A DNA stretch of 64,000 nt from Bradyrhizobium sp. CSA207 (GTDB lineage: Bacteria > Pseudomonadota > Alphaproteobacteria > Rhizobiales > Xanthobacteraceae): NCBI RefSeq assembly GCF_029051685.1, contig NZ_JAACFT010000027.1:1-64000 (forward strand). Reading direction: 5' to 3'. The notes beneath the pieces were generated by a model. The model did no database searches. It was not told the origin of the DNA and saw only the letters and a list, made by a program, of their open reading frames with translations. The position numbers and the translations under genes were made by a program. Shown in pieces: positions 8,441-16,685 of the stretch (its first letter is position 1; each line of letters begins with the position of its first letter).

Positions 8441-9695
8441 TCTCGACCTCACCATTGGCCTGCACATGCCAGGTCTGGATGCCATTGTTGTGATAGATGG
8501 AGTTGACGCCGCGGATCTTGCGCAGCTCTGCCTTGCTCGGCTGCACGTAGCCGGTCTCGTCCTGCACGCGCGATTGCAGCAGCAGCGGCTCGCCGTTCCA
8601 GTCGAACTCGTAGTAGAAGCGCGTCAGCGCCTTGTCGAGCACCGGCCCATCGAGCCGCGCCGGCCACCAGTTGCGGCCACCGTCGAGCGAGACGTCCACG
8701 CGCTTGATCTTGCCGCCGCCGCTCCATGCAAGCCCGGACACGATGGTAAAGCCCTTGCCATGCTTGATCGGCGCCTGCGGGCTCGGGCTCGTGATCACCG
8801 ACTTGGCGTCCATCGCCCAGGTGAAGCGGCGCGCCTTACCGTCCGGCAACAGGTCGGTGTACTTCGACGTTTCCTCGCGGGTGTGCCAAGGCTGGTCGCC
8901 CACCTTGATGCGGCGCAGCCACTTGACCCAGAGATTGCCTTGCCAGCCCGGCACCACCAGTCGCATCGGATAGCCCTGCTCCGGGTAGAGGGCCTCCCCG
9001 TTCATCTTGTAGGCGATGATGCAGTCGTCGAGCGCCTTTTCGATTGGCAAGCTGCGATCCATCGCGGCCGCGTCGGCGCCCTCGACCAGTAGCCACTTGC
9101 CGCTCGTCTTGACGCCGGCTTCCTCCAGCAGAGTGCGCAGCGACACGCCGGTGTACTGCACGCAATGGATCATGCCGTGGGTGAACTGGCAGCCATTGAG
9201 CTGGGCTCCGCGCCACTCCATGCCCGAATTCGCCGCGCATTCCATGAAATGGATGCGGTTGACGCGCGGATAGCGCTTCAGCTCCTCCAGCGTGAGAATG
9301 AGCGGACGCTCGACCAGCCCATGGATCATCAGGCGATGATCGGCCGGATCAATCTCGGCGATGCCGCCATGATGCCGCTCGAAGCAGAGGCCGTTCGGCG
9401 TGATGATGCCTTCGAGCTCGTGCAGCGGGGTGAAGCTCACCGAGGACTCGCGCGAGGCGGTCAGCCACTCGACGTCGCGCCGGATGACATCCTTCTCGAA
9501 CTTCGAAGGCTTGCCGTAGGGGCGCACGGCGACGCCCTCTCCGAGCGACCTGGTCCATTCCGGGACGTTGGGAGGTTGGTTCGCCGGATTGCCGCCGCCG
9601 GCCAAGGCGGGCTTCGCGAGCACCGACGCTGCAACGCCGGCGCCAGCGGCCAGGAAATTGCGTCGGGATTGCCGGGGACTGTCCATCTTCGACAT
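8424..9695 (-). CDS. soxC: SoxC, molybdopterin subunit of sulfur dehydrogenase
   Basis: A 423-aa protein of the sulfite-oxidase family with Tat motif SRRNFLAAGAG. The molybdenum-binding cysteine is in IHFMECAANSGMEW. Other family marks are RHHGG and the C-terminal dimerisation domain (WSGGGKIKRVDVSLDGG). SoxCD removes six electrons from sulfane sulfur on SoxY, so the cell should be able to oxidise thiosulfate fully to sulfate instead of storing sulfur globules. The gene is 6 bases downstream of soxB and overlaps soxD. Confidence 0.95.
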   Translation of the reverse strand: MSKMDSPRQSRRNFLAAGAGVAASVLAKPALAGGGNPANQPPNVPEWTRSLGEGVAVRPYGKPSKFEKDVIRRDVEWLTASRESSVSFTPLHELEGIITPNGLCFERHHGGIAEIDPADHRLMIHGLVERPLILTLEELKRYPRVNRIHFMECAANSGMEWRGAQLNGCQFTHGMIHCVQYTGVSLRTLLEEAGVKTSGKWLLVEGADAAAMDRSLPIEKALDDCIIAYKMNGEALYPEQGYPMRLVVPGWQGNLWVKWLRRIKVGDQPWHTREETSKYTDLLPDGKARRFTWAMDAKSVITSPSPQAPIKHGKGFTIVSGLAWSGGGKIKRVDVSLDGGRNWWPARLDGPVLDKALTRFYYEFDWNGEPLLLQSRVQDETGYVQPSKAELRKIRGVNSIYHNNGIQTWHVQANGEVENVEVA

Positions 9696-9701
9696 CGCTT
9701 C

Positions 9702-11393
9702 TCACGCTCCAGTCACTTTGACAGCTCTGTTGGGTTCGAGGCGAACCGTCTTCTGTCGGGTCAGATAATTGGCCACAACCTCCCAGATCGGCGGCCCTTC
9801 GGTTCCTTCGTTGACGCTGGCCCAGCCAGCGACCTGATATTCCCTCGCGGGATCGATCGGCGCACCGGTCTTGAGCAGTTGCATGTCCGAGATGCGGCTG
9901 CCTTGCGGCTTCGCGATATCGATCGCATAGGACAGACCGCCGATGCGCACCATGTCGCCACCCTGCTGATAATAGGGATCGACGTTGAAGAGATTGTCGG
10001 CGACGTCCTCGATGATCTCCTTCAACCGCGAACCCGTCATGCCCATGCGATAGACCGCCGGATAGGTGATCGCGGTTGCGTTGGTGACGTCCTCGAAGGT
10101 GATGTCATGTCCAGGCAGCACGCTTGTGCCCCAGCGGAAGCCCGGCGAGAGCGCGATCTCGGCGTCGCGCTCCTGCAACAGAGCCTGGCAGATCAGGTCG
10201 TCGAAGGTGCCGTTGAAATTGCCTCGCCTGTAGAGCAGTGAATCCGTGTTGCCGAGCACCTTCGATAGCTCGGACGCGAAGGGCTTGCGTACCTCGGCGA
10301 TCTTCGCGGCCATCTCGGCATCCGCCGCGATCACATCGGAGAACAGCGGAATGAGCTTGTAGCTGTAGGCCTTAACCTCGCCGGCGCGGACGTCGAGGTC
10401 AAGCCGCGACACGAACTTGCCGGACGAGCCCGACGCGATGAGCAGGGTCTTGCCGACCTTCACGGCTTCGGGCAGCGCGTCATGCGTGTGTCCGGTCAGG
10501 ATGACGTCGATTCCTTTAACGCGGCTGGCAAGCTTGCGGTCGACGTCAAAGCCGTTGTGCGAGAGCAGCACGACGAGCTGCGCGCCGCCCTTGCGCGCCT
10601 TGTCGACCTGCGCCTGCACGTCCTCCTCGCGTACGCCGAAGGACCAGTTTGGAATCATCCAGCGCGGATTGGCGACGGGTGTATAGGGGAAGGCCTGACC
10701 GAGCACCGCGATCTTGACGCCGCCGCGCTCGATCATGGTCGAGGCGTCGAACGCCGCCTCGTTCCATTCGGTATCGCGGATGTTGAGGCCGAGGAACGGG
10801 AAGCCGAGCCCCTCGATCGCCTGCTTGACGCGCTCGGTGCCGTAAGTGAACTCCCAATGTCCGGTCATGGCGTCGGGCGTGAGCAGCGCCATACAGTCGA
10901 TCATATCTTGGCCGCGCGTCTTCAGCGACGACCACGATCCCTGCCAGGTGTCGCCGCCGTCGAGCAGGGCGACTTTGTCGCCGCGCTCTGCACGGATCGC
11001 CTTGATCACGGTGGCGGCGCGATCGAGACCGCCGATCCGGCCATAGGTCTTGGCCAGCGCCTCGAAATCCTCCGATGTCAGGGCGTAAGCCGCCGACGAG
11101 CCTGGCCCGATGCCGAAGCGGGCGAGAAACTCTTTGCCGGTTACGTGCGGCGGAAGGCCCTTGGCGTCGCCCACGCCGAGATTGATCGACGGCTCGCGGA
11201 AGTAAAGCGGCATGAGCTGGCCGTGAATGTCGGTCACATGCACCAGCGTGACGTTGCCGAGCGGCTCGAAGGCCAGCAATTCCTTCTGGGTCAGGCGCTG
11301 CTGGGCAAACGCCCGGGTCAGGCTCGAACCGGTGCCGGTCGCCAGTGTCGCCGCTGCTGCAGCAACCTGAATGAACTCGCGACGAGAGATCAT
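9702..11393 (-). CDS. soxB: SoxB, thiosulfohydrolase
   Basis: A 563-aa metallophosphatase-fold protein. The start is ATG 11393, seven to eight bases after AGGAG; an in-frame TTG six bases upstream is too close to that site. Tat motif SRREFIQ. Dinuclear-metal motifs are VTDIHGQLMPLYF, LDGGDTWQGSW, LSHNGFD and LTGHTHD, plus the SoxB signature RRGNFNGTFDDL. SoxB hydrolyses sulfate from the SoxY-bound thiosulfonate. It lies between soxA and soxC in the usual order. Confidence 0.96.
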   Translation of the reverse strand: MISRREFIQVAAAAATLATGTGSSLTRAFAQQRLTQKELLAFEPLGNVTLVHVTDIHGQLMPLYFREPSINLGVGDAKGLPPHVTGKEFLARFGIGPGSSAAYALTSEDFEALAKTYGRIGGLDRAATVIKAIRAERGDKVALLDGGDTWQGSWSSLKTRGQDMIDCMALLTPDAMTGHWEFTYGTERVKQAIEGLGFPFLGLNIRDTEWNEAAFDASTMIERGGVKIAVLGQAFPYTPVANPRWMIPNWSFGVREEDVQAQVDKARKGGAQLVVLLSHNGFDVDRKLASRVKGIDVILTGHTHDALPEAVKVGKTLLIASGSSGKFVSRLDLDVRAGEVKAYSYKLIPLFSDVIAADAEMAAKIAEVRKPFASELSKVLGNTDSLLYRRGNFNGTFDDLICQALLQERDAEIALSPGFRWGTSVLPGHDITFEDVTNATAITYPAVYRMGMTGSRLKEIIEDVADNLFNVDPYYQQGGDMVRIGGLSYAIDIAKPQGSRISDMQLLKTGAPIDPAREYQVAGWASVNEGTEGPPIWEVVANYLTRQKTVRLEPNRAVKVTGA

Positions 11394-11420
11394 GCGCAAT
11401 GCTCCTGCAGGATCATCGGT

Positions 11421-12242
11421 TCAATTGCGCACCGAGGGCGTCTCGACCGGCAGTCCGATGCCGCGCCAGGCGACATAGAGCTCGAGCGCGAGAAACTCGT
11501 CGGAGAGCGGCTTGAACGGCTCGGCGCGCACGTCGAACATGCAGCCTTCGAACCGCTCATGCAGCGGCACCAGGCGTTGGTCGCGCAACCGATAGGTCGG
11601 AAAGCCATTGGTCTGGCCCTGGCTGAGAAAATCGGCGCGCATGAATTTTCCGTTGTTGCGCTCATGGCACGACTCGCAGGCGAGATCGAGCTGGCCGTAG
11701 CGCGTGTAATAGATCTGCTTGCCGCGCTCGAACCAGGACGACATCGGGCCGTCGGTTTTCACCGCCGCCGGCATACCGTGTGATTGGTATCGCACGAAGG
11801 TGGTCATGTCGGTCAGTTCCTGGGACTTGAATTTCCAGGGCTCCGCCTTCATATGCTCGGTGCGGCAGATGTTGATGCGCTGCTCGATGTTGACCGGCCT
11901 CTTCAGCTTGTCGTCCCATTTCGGCGTGGCGGCGCCGACGCCCTTCATGCTCGTTTCGGCCTCGCCGTGACAGCTCATGCATGACTTACCTTTGCTGCCC
12001 TCCGCCTTCTTCCAGACGTCGGCGGCACGCTCCACTGCCAGGAAGCCGGGGTTCTCCAGGTCGTCGTCCTGCAGCGCCCGCGTTTCCTTGCTGCGGAACT
12101 GGTAGCCGGAGATGATTGTCTTGAAGACGTGTCCGCGCGGCGCGGAGACGCCTTTGCGTTCGGTCTCCTGCGCGAAAGCAGGCGTCGCAAGCGATGCGAC
12201 CGCGACGATCGCAACGGCGAGTCCAACGTATCGCGAACGCAT
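11421..12242 (-). CDS. soxA: SoxA, L-cysteine S-thiosulfotransferase catalytic subunit
   Basis: A 273-aa cytochrome c with signal peptide MRSRYVGLAVAIVAVASLA. Two haem motifs, CMSCH and CESCH, make it the two-haem type. The active-site cysteine that carries the persulfide haem ligand is in FEGCMFDVRAEP. With SoxX it couples thiosulfate oxidatively to the SoxY carrier cysteine. Gene order soxX-Y-Z-A-B is conserved. Confidence 0.95.
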   Translation of the reverse strand: MRSRYVGLAVAIVAVASLATPAFAQETERKGVSAPRGHVFKTIISGYQFRSKETRALQDDDLENPGFLAVERAADVWKKAEGSKGKSCMSCHGEAETSMKGVGAATPKWDDKLKRPVNIEQRINICRTEHMKAEPWKFKSQELTDMTTFVRYQSHGMPAAVKTDGPMSSWFERGKQIYYTRYGQLDLACESCHERNNGKFMRADFLSQGQTNGFPTYRLRDQRLVPLHERFEGCMFDVRAEPFKPLSDEFLALELYVAWRGIGLPVETPSVRN

Positions 12243-12270
12243 CTGCTCTCTCCCTCGAAGCTCTACGGCA

Positions 12271-12597
12271 TTACGCCTTGAGCGCGATCTTCTCTTCGGC
12301 CGTGATCACCGAGCCGTCGTCATCGGTCCAGGAGAACTTGAAGGTCCCGGCTTCCTCCACCTTTGCATCGAACTGGATGTAAGGATTGGCCGAGATCGCC
12401 GGCTCGAGCGCGCAGGCGAAGACCGACTTGCCGTTGAATTCGCAAGCAAATCTGTTGATGATCTTGCGCGGGATGGGCTTGCCTTGCGCGTCCTTGCGCT
12501 GGCCCGATTCCATGACGTGCGAGACCAGGGTCTTGATCTGGATGACCTCGCCCTTGGCCGCTTCCTTGGGAAGCTTGATGCGTGGTTTGTCTGCCAT
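12271..12597 (-). CDS. soxZ: SoxZ, carrier-complex subunit
   Basis: A 108-aa protein without signal peptide, starting MADKPRIKLP at ATG 12597 behind GGAGAGG. The sequence VIQIKTLVSHVMESGQRKD and NRFACEFNGK is typical SoxZ. It pairs with SoxY, and the complex is exported by SoxY's Tat signal. A longer upstream open frame runs over the soxY end and is ignored. Confidence 0.95.
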   Translation of the reverse strand: MADKPRIKLPKEAAKGEVIQIKTLVSHVMESGQRKDAQGKPIPRKIINRFACEFNGKSVFACALEPAISANPYIQFDAKVEEAGTFKFSWTDDDGSVITAEEKIALKA

Positions 12598-12614
12598 TGT
12601 CCTCTCCTTGCGCC

Positions 12615-13067
12615 CTAGCCGCCGCAGCCGCCAATCGTCACCTTCACGGTCTTCTGCTCCGTGAACAGCGCGCCGTCGCTCATCTTCGCGATCGCAACCA
12701 CGTTCTGCGTGGCCGCGAGCCGGATCCGGATCGAGGCCTCCGCCTTGCCCGAGAGCGGCGTGAACATCAGCGTCGCGACGCCGGCGTTCGGATTGCCGTC
12801 GGCGAGAATCATGACTTCCTTGACGTAGGATTCCGTGGTCATCGGGCTCTCGACCGTGAGCGATAGCGGCACGGTATTGCCATTCTCCGCGATCTCCGGC
12901 AGGTCGAGCGCGATCTTGCCCTTGACCGGCGGCTTGCCGCCGGTGAACTTCTCGATCCACTTCGCGGCGTCATTGCTCACTTCGGCATCGGCCGCCATCG
13001 GCATCAGGGTCAGCATGACAAAGCCGCCCCCGAGCGCGAATGCCTGCCGTCGATTGATGGCTTTCAT
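12615..13067 (-). CDS. soxY: SoxY, sulfur carrier protein
   Basis: A 150-aa protein with an N-terminal Tat-like signal (NRRQAFALGGGFVML) and the C-terminal swinging arm GGCGG, whose cysteine covalently carries the sulfur intermediates of the pathway. The arm is complete. It lies 17 bases upstream of soxZ and downstream of soxX. Confidence 0.96.
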   Translation of the reverse strand: MKAINRRQAFALGGGFVMLTLMPMAADAEVSNDAAKWIEKFTGGKPPVKGKIALDLPEIAENGNTVPLSLTVESPMTTESYVKEVMILADGNPNAGVATLMFTPLSGKAEASIRIRLAATQNVVAIAKMSDGALFTEQKTVKVTIGGCGG

Positions 13068-13085
13068 TCCAGATCCTCCTCGCCG

Positions 13086-13529
13086 TCAGTTCAGCGTCTT
13101 GAGATAAGCGACCACGTCCTCGACCTGCGCGGCCGATAGAATCGACTTGCCGACGAACTCGGGGCGCACACGGCTCAAGCCGTCGTTTTTGAAGAACGCC
13201 GGCATGACCGTGTCGGTGAAGATGCGCTTGGGATCGGCGACGATGAGGCGCAACTGCGCCTCGCTGTAGCGGCCGGCGACGCCGTCGAGCGACGGGCCGA
13301 ACTCGCCGTGGAATTCCTCGGACTTCAGGCTGGTGACCTGGTGGCAGGCGAGGCAATTGCCCAGCGTGCGCGTCAGGAACACCTTCTTGCCGGCATCGGG
13401 ATTGCCGGGTGCGCCGGTCAGCGATTTGGGCAGAGCGTCATTGACGACGTCGAGCTTGATCGACTCCTGCGCGTGGGCGCTTCCGGCCGAAAGACATAGT
13501 GCAAACGCAGCCGCGAGCGAGCGCCGCAT
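13086..13529 (-). CDS. soxX: SoxX, cytochrome c subunit of thiosulfotransferase
   Basis: A 147-aa monohaem cytochrome with signal peptide MRRSLAAAFALCLSAGSAHA. Haem motif CLACH, and a probable axial methionine in DTVMPAFFKND. It receives electrons from SoxA. It is the first gene of the soxXYZABCD run, and the 127-base gap upstream contains a dyad and a probable SoxR site. Confidence 0.94.
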   Translation of the reverse strand: MRRSLAAAFALCLSAGSAHAQESIKLDVVNDALPKSLTGAPGNPDAGKKVFLTRTLGNCLACHQVTSLKSEEFHGEFGPSLDGVAGRYSEAQLRLIVADPKRIFTDTVMPAFFKNDGLSRVRPEFVGKSILSAAQVEDVVAYLKTLN

Positions 13530-13570
13530 GTTCCCTACCCTTGATGGCGAGGTGAGCCCGCCTCGTTTGC

Positions 13571-13608
13571 GATGGACTCACAGTCCATCAAATTCATCTA
13601 TCATGATA
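13571..13608 (-). promoter_or_regulatory. soxW-soxX intergenic dyads and putative SoxR site
   Basis: Upstream of soxX there is a perfect inverted repeat, GATGGACT / AGTCCATC, with a three-base loop (13571-13589). It is followed by TCAAATTCA (13588-13596), identical to a nonamer in the gap upstream of soxW, and by the palindrome TATCATGATA (13599-13608). In Pseudaminobacter the SoxR repressor acts in the corresponding soxW-soxX gap. Assignment here as a SoxR operator is inference. Confidence 0.5.
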
Positions 13609-13656
13609 TGTTGATGTAAGAAGCGGCGTCAAGACAAATTCGCGGAGCGGTGTCAG

Positions 13657-14271
13657 CTAGCCGTTTGTGGTCAGAAAATCCCGGAACGAGCCGCGCTCGT
13701 AAGCCCGCTCCCGCACGAAGCGAAACATCGCCAGGAAATGCTGCGGCTTGAGATAGCCGGGTGCCCGCGCCACCTCCCGCGCCATCGGCTCCTTTGCCTC
13801 AATGCCGTTGGACGATAGAGGAAAGAACTGGAATGTCGGGGTGAACCTGATCCCGTATTTCTGGGCCAGATCCTTCTCGGACAATTCCTGGCGATCGAAA
13901 TCCGTAACCTTGCGGGAGCCGATCAGATTGAGCTGCAACACCTCGAAATTGTCGCGAATGTAGGTCGTGATCGCCGTATCGGCAAAGTTTGCCAGATGCG
14001 TCTCGCGGCAATAGGGGCAGCCGCGCAGCTCCCACATGATCGCAAGGCGCTTGCCGCTGGCGGCAGCGCCTTCGAGGTCCTCGCGCAGATCGAGGAAGCT
14101 CTGCAGAAACCAGGGCTCGTGATAGAGCCCATCTTCTCCAAGCGCCGGCTCAGCGGCCGCCTCGCCACGGCGGGCGGCAAGAGCCGCGCCCGATGCTAAT
14201 GCGAGAAAGCCGCGTCGCGTCAGCCGGCTGGGCGACATCAGGGATTTGTGCCTTGGAAGGATCTTGCGCAT
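13657..14271 (-). CDS. soxW: SoxW-like exported thioredoxin
   Basis: A protein of 204 aa with Tat motif TRRGFLALASG and a thioredoxin active site in ELRGCPYCRETH. The C-terminal half has FTPTFQFFPL, the cis-proline region. SoxW proteins keep periplasmic SoxY thiols reduced, fed by SoxV. An alternative start at ATG 14238 would place the twin arginine closer to the N-terminus; ribosome-site evidence does not decide. It sits between soxX and an inserted antiparallel gene, so it must have its own promoter in the 54-base divergent gap. Confidence 0.85.
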   Translation of the reverse strand: MRKILPRHKSLMSPSRLTRRGFLALASGAALAARRGEAAAEPALGEDGLYHEPWFLQSFLDLREDLEGAAASGKRLAIMWELRGCPYCRETHLANFADTAITTYIRDNFEVLQLNLIGSRKVTDFDRQELSEKDLAQKYGIRFTPTFQFFPLSSNGIEAKEPMAREVARAPGYLKPQHFLAMFRFVRERAYERGSFRDFLTTNG

Positions 14272-14290
14272 CGGTCACTTTCATTATGAT

Positions 14291-14306
14291 ATTCAAATTC
14301 ACGAAT
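14291..14306. promoter_or_regulatory. Putative SoxR operator, ATTC-N8-GAAT
   Basis: The 54-base gap between divergent soxW and the 14326 gene contains ATTC, eight bases, then GAAT. This is the box known for SqrR/BigR-type persulfide-responsive ArsR regulators, the group to which this SoxR appears to belong. Its inner TCAAATTCA is repeated exactly upstream of soxX. A repressor bound here could control both soxW and the divergent gene. Confidence 0.55.
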
Positions 14307-14325
14307 GTGACAAGGATTTCCGATC

Positions 14326-15045
14326 TTGCGCTGCATCATCGCCCTGTTGGCATGGCTGACTTCGAGCGCGCTCGTTCTCGGCGCGGAGGCTGGCAAACCC
14401 ACGGATTTCGTATCGGTGATGGGGCCGATCATGGACAATCTGCGCAGCGCGGCAAGCTATGCGCGCACCGGAAGCTTTGCGCTGGCACAGATGGAGACGG
14501 ACGCGGCGGCGGCCACGTGGAAACGGCTCGAGCCAAACGCGTCCGGCCCCCTGCCCGCTTATGCACCGGCCGCACTGGCGGAATTTCTTGGTCACGGCGG
14601 TGAACGGCTCGCGGCCGCAACGCGCGCGCTGGACGGCGGCGACAATGTCGCCGCCGCTCGCGAACTGTTTGCGCTGCGCCGGTCGTATCATGAACTCAGG
14701 CGTCGTTCGGGCCTCTACGATCTCGGCGACTGCATATTCGAGATCGCACCAGCCATGGAAAAGCTACGGGCGGCGGCCACGCGGTATGGCGAGCAGCCGG
14801 CGCAGGAATACGCCGAGGAGACCGTTGCCGCGGCAAGCGCATTCCGCGATCGTCTGCAGCGCTGCAACGAATGGGCAAGCAGCGAGATCGCCGGACAAGG
14901 CGAGTTCCGCCGCCTCATCGACGGCGCGATCGCGAGCAGTGGCGAGATCGCCCATGCAGCGATGGCCGGCGACGGGCCGCTTGTGCATCGTTACCTGATC
15001 GAACTGCAGTCCTATGCCCAACTGCTTGATTTCCGCTATGGCTAG
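14326..15045 (+). CDS. Secreted helical protein of unknown function inside the sox locus
   Basis: A 239-aa protein with start codon TTG 14326, behind AAGGA, and signal peptide (RCIIALLAWLTSSALVLGA). The mature part is almost entirely alpha-helical and alanine/arginine-rich, for example FVSVMGPIMDNLRSAASYA and IFEIAPAMEKLRAAATRYG, reminiscent of cytochrome c'-like helical bundles, but it has no CxxCH. Two cysteines remain (GDCIFE, LQRCNEW). It is read opposite to its neighbours, ends one base before the soxV stop, and shares its promoter gap with soxW and a SoxR-type box. I do not recognise a family. A periplasmic accessory in sulfur oxidation is a reasonable guess only. Confidence 0.72.
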   Translation: MRCIIALLAWLTSSALVLGAEAGKPTDFVSVMGPIMDNLRSAASYARTGSFALAQMETDAAAATWKRLEPNASGPLPAYAPAALAEFLGHGGERLAAATRALDGGDNVAAARELFALRRSYHELRRRSGLYDLGDCIFEIAPAMEKLRAAATRYGEQPAQEYAEETVAAASAFRDRLQRCNEWASSEIAGQGEFRRLIDGAIASSGEIAHAAMAGDGPLVHRYLIELQSYAQLLDFRYG

Positions 15046-15046
15046 C

Positions 15047-15778
15047 TCAGCCGATGGTGGTCAGCCCCGGAAAGCGCTCCAGCAGCCACTCCGAAACCGC
15101 CGGCATTAGACCGGTCAGGAACATCAGGCCGGTCGCGACCAGAAAGACGCCCATCGTCTTCTCGACCAGGCCAAGATGCCGACGCGCGCGGCCAAGCGCG
15201 GCAATGAACCTGCCGGTGAACGCGGCCGCGATTAGGAACGGGATGCCGGTCCCGATCGAATAAGCGAAGAGCAGCAGGGCTCCTCGTCCGGTCGTTTCCT
15301 CCGAGCCTGCCATCAGCAGGACAGCGGCGAGAATGGGGCCTGCGCAGGGCGTCCAGCCGAACGCGAATGCCAGCCCCATGACGAAGGCCCCCGCCACCCC
15401 GGCCGGCCGGTTGTCGACCTGCACCGTCGCGCTGCGATAGAGCAGAGGAATCCTCAGCATACCTAGAAAATGCAGGCCCATGACGATGATCAGGCTGCCG
15501 GCGACAATGCCGAGCGTTGAGAGATGCGCAGAGATGAGGCGTCCCGCGAGCGAGGCGGTCGAGCCGAGCGCGATGAAAACCAGCGAGAAGCCCGCCACGA
15601 AGGCGAGCGCGGAGATCAGGATGCGCGGCCGCAGGTCGGGCCTGCCACCGGAGAGATCGGTGACCGAGACGCCGGCCATGTAGCAGAGGAAGGGCGGGAC
15701 GAGGGGCAGGATACAGGGCGACAGAAACGACAACAGCCCCGCGACGAAGGCCGCACCCAGCGTGACGTCCAAGGTCAT
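15047..15778 (-). CDS. soxV: SoxV/CcdA-type thiol-electron transporter
   Basis: An inner-membrane protein of 243 aa with six hydrophobic segments and the two CcdA cysteines in FLSPCILPLVPP and FGWTPCAGPIL. It moves reducing equivalents from cytoplasmic thioredoxin to periplasmic SoxW. The start is ATG 15778, divergent from soxS across a 75-base gap. Its stop lies one base from the stop of the convergent unknown gene. Confidence 0.92.
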   Translation of the reverse strand: MTLDVTLGAAFVAGLLSFLSPCILPLVPPFLCYMAGVSVTDLSGGRPDLRPRILISALAFVAGFSLVFIALGSTASLAGRLISAHLSTLGIVAGSLIIVMGLHFLGMLRIPLLYRSATVQVDNRPAGVAGAFVMGLAFAFGWTPCAGPILAAVLLMAGSEETTGRGALLLFAYSIGTGIPFLIAAAFTGRFIAALGRARRHLGLVEKTMGVFLVATGLMFLTGLMPAVSEWLLERFPGLTTIG

Positions 15779-15802
15779 TGCGTCTCATTCCTAGCACATA
15801 TG

Positions 15803-15816
15803 CGAATTTAATGATA
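15803..15816. promoter_or_regulatory. Putative SoxR site in the soxV-soxS gap
   Basis: GCGAATTTAATGAT in the divergent soxV/soxS gap resembles the other two candidate sites, which read GTGAATTTGAATAT and GATGAATTTGATGG on the minus strand. The shared core is GAATTTRA. The Pseudaminobacter SoxR operator lies in the same soxS-soxV gap. Match is partial and inferred. Confidence 0.45.
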
Positions 15817-15853
15817 TAAAGCGCCAAGGAAGTCCAGAGGTCCGTTACGCAGG

Positions 15854-16225
15854 ATGAACAGAATCATCGCCTGGCTCGCAGTCATTGTCGCGCTCGCGCT
15901 GCCCGCAACGGGATCGCGCGCGGCCGAGCTCGTCATGTTCGAACGGGCCGGCTGCGTGTGGTGCGCACGCTTCAACGCCGAGATCGCGCCGATCTATGGC
16001 AAGACCGAGGAAAGCCAGACCGCGCCGCTGCGCCGGGTCGACCTGAATAGCCCCCTACCCGCCGACCTCGCCGGAATCGATCCCGGCGCCTTCACGCCGA
16101 CCTTCGTCGTGGTAAAAGAGGGCCGTGAGATCGGGCGCATTCGCGGTTATCCGGGGGATGCCTTCTTCTTCGGCCTCTTGGACCGGATCCTGTCCAACAC
16201 AGGATCCGAACCGGGCAGGTCGTGA
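15854..16225 (+). CDS. soxS: SoxS-like periplasmic thioredoxin
   Basis: A 123-aa protein with signal peptide MNRIIAWLAVIVALALPAT and a redox motif GCVWCARFN. The cis-proline stretch is FTPTFVVVKEG. SoxS proteins of sox clusters are periplasmic thiol reductases. First gene of the plus-strand soxSRT unit, 37 bases upstream of soxR. Confidence 0.85.
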   Translation: MNRIIAWLAVIVALALPATGSRAAELVMFERAGCVWCARFNAEIAPIYGKTEESQTAPLRRVDLNSPLPADLAGIDPGAFTPTFVVVKEGREIGRIRGYPGDAFFFGLLDRILSNTGSEPGRS

Positions 16226-16262
16226 CCGCTCTCAAGGATTTTGCTCAGGGGAATTTGACGCG

Positions 16263-16613
16263 ATGCCGCTGCCAAAGCTGAAGGAGATCGAGGGCTCCGC
16301 CGAGCTCGAGCAGATGATCGAGAAGGCGCGCGAGGCGAGCGACATGCTCAAGGCGTTGTCGCACGAGTCCCGGTTGCTGCTGCTCTGCATCCTCGCCGAG
16401 GGTGAGAAATCGGTGACCGAGCTCGAGCAGTTCCTGGGCGAGCGGCAGTCCACTGTCTCGCAGCAGCTCGCGCGACTGAGACTCGATCGACTGGTGACGA
16501 CCCGCCGCGACGGCAAGGCGATCTACTACAGCCTCGCCAACGAGGACGTCCGCAAGATTCTCACCGCCGTCTACGACGTGTTCTGCGAGCCGGTGCGGCG
16601 GCGCCGCCGGTAG
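16263..16613 (+). CDS. soxR: SoxR, ArsR-family transcriptional repressor
   Basis: A 116-aa winged-helix regulator starting MPLPKLKEIEG at ATG 16263. The recognition helix region is ERQSTVSQQLARLRL and the wing RRDGKAIYYSL. It has exactly two cysteines, C42 (LLLLCILAE) and C108 (YDVFCEPV), nearly the same positions as the C41/C107 pair that forms a tetrasulfide link in SqrR. So it likely senses sulfane sulfur and releases sox operators. Middle gene of soxSRT. Sensing mechanism is inferred from the cysteine pattern. Confidence 0.9.
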   Translation: MPLPKLKEIEGSAELEQMIEKAREASDMLKALSHESRLLLLCILAEGEKSVTELEQFLGERQSTVSQQLARLRLDRLVTTRRDGKAIYYSLANEDVRKILTAVYDVFCEPVRRRRR

Positions 16614-16685
16614 TTTTCTGTTCTGGATTTTCGCGCCTTCCCGGCGCAGACTGTCTGACAAGCAGAACGAACATCCCCGGGAGGA

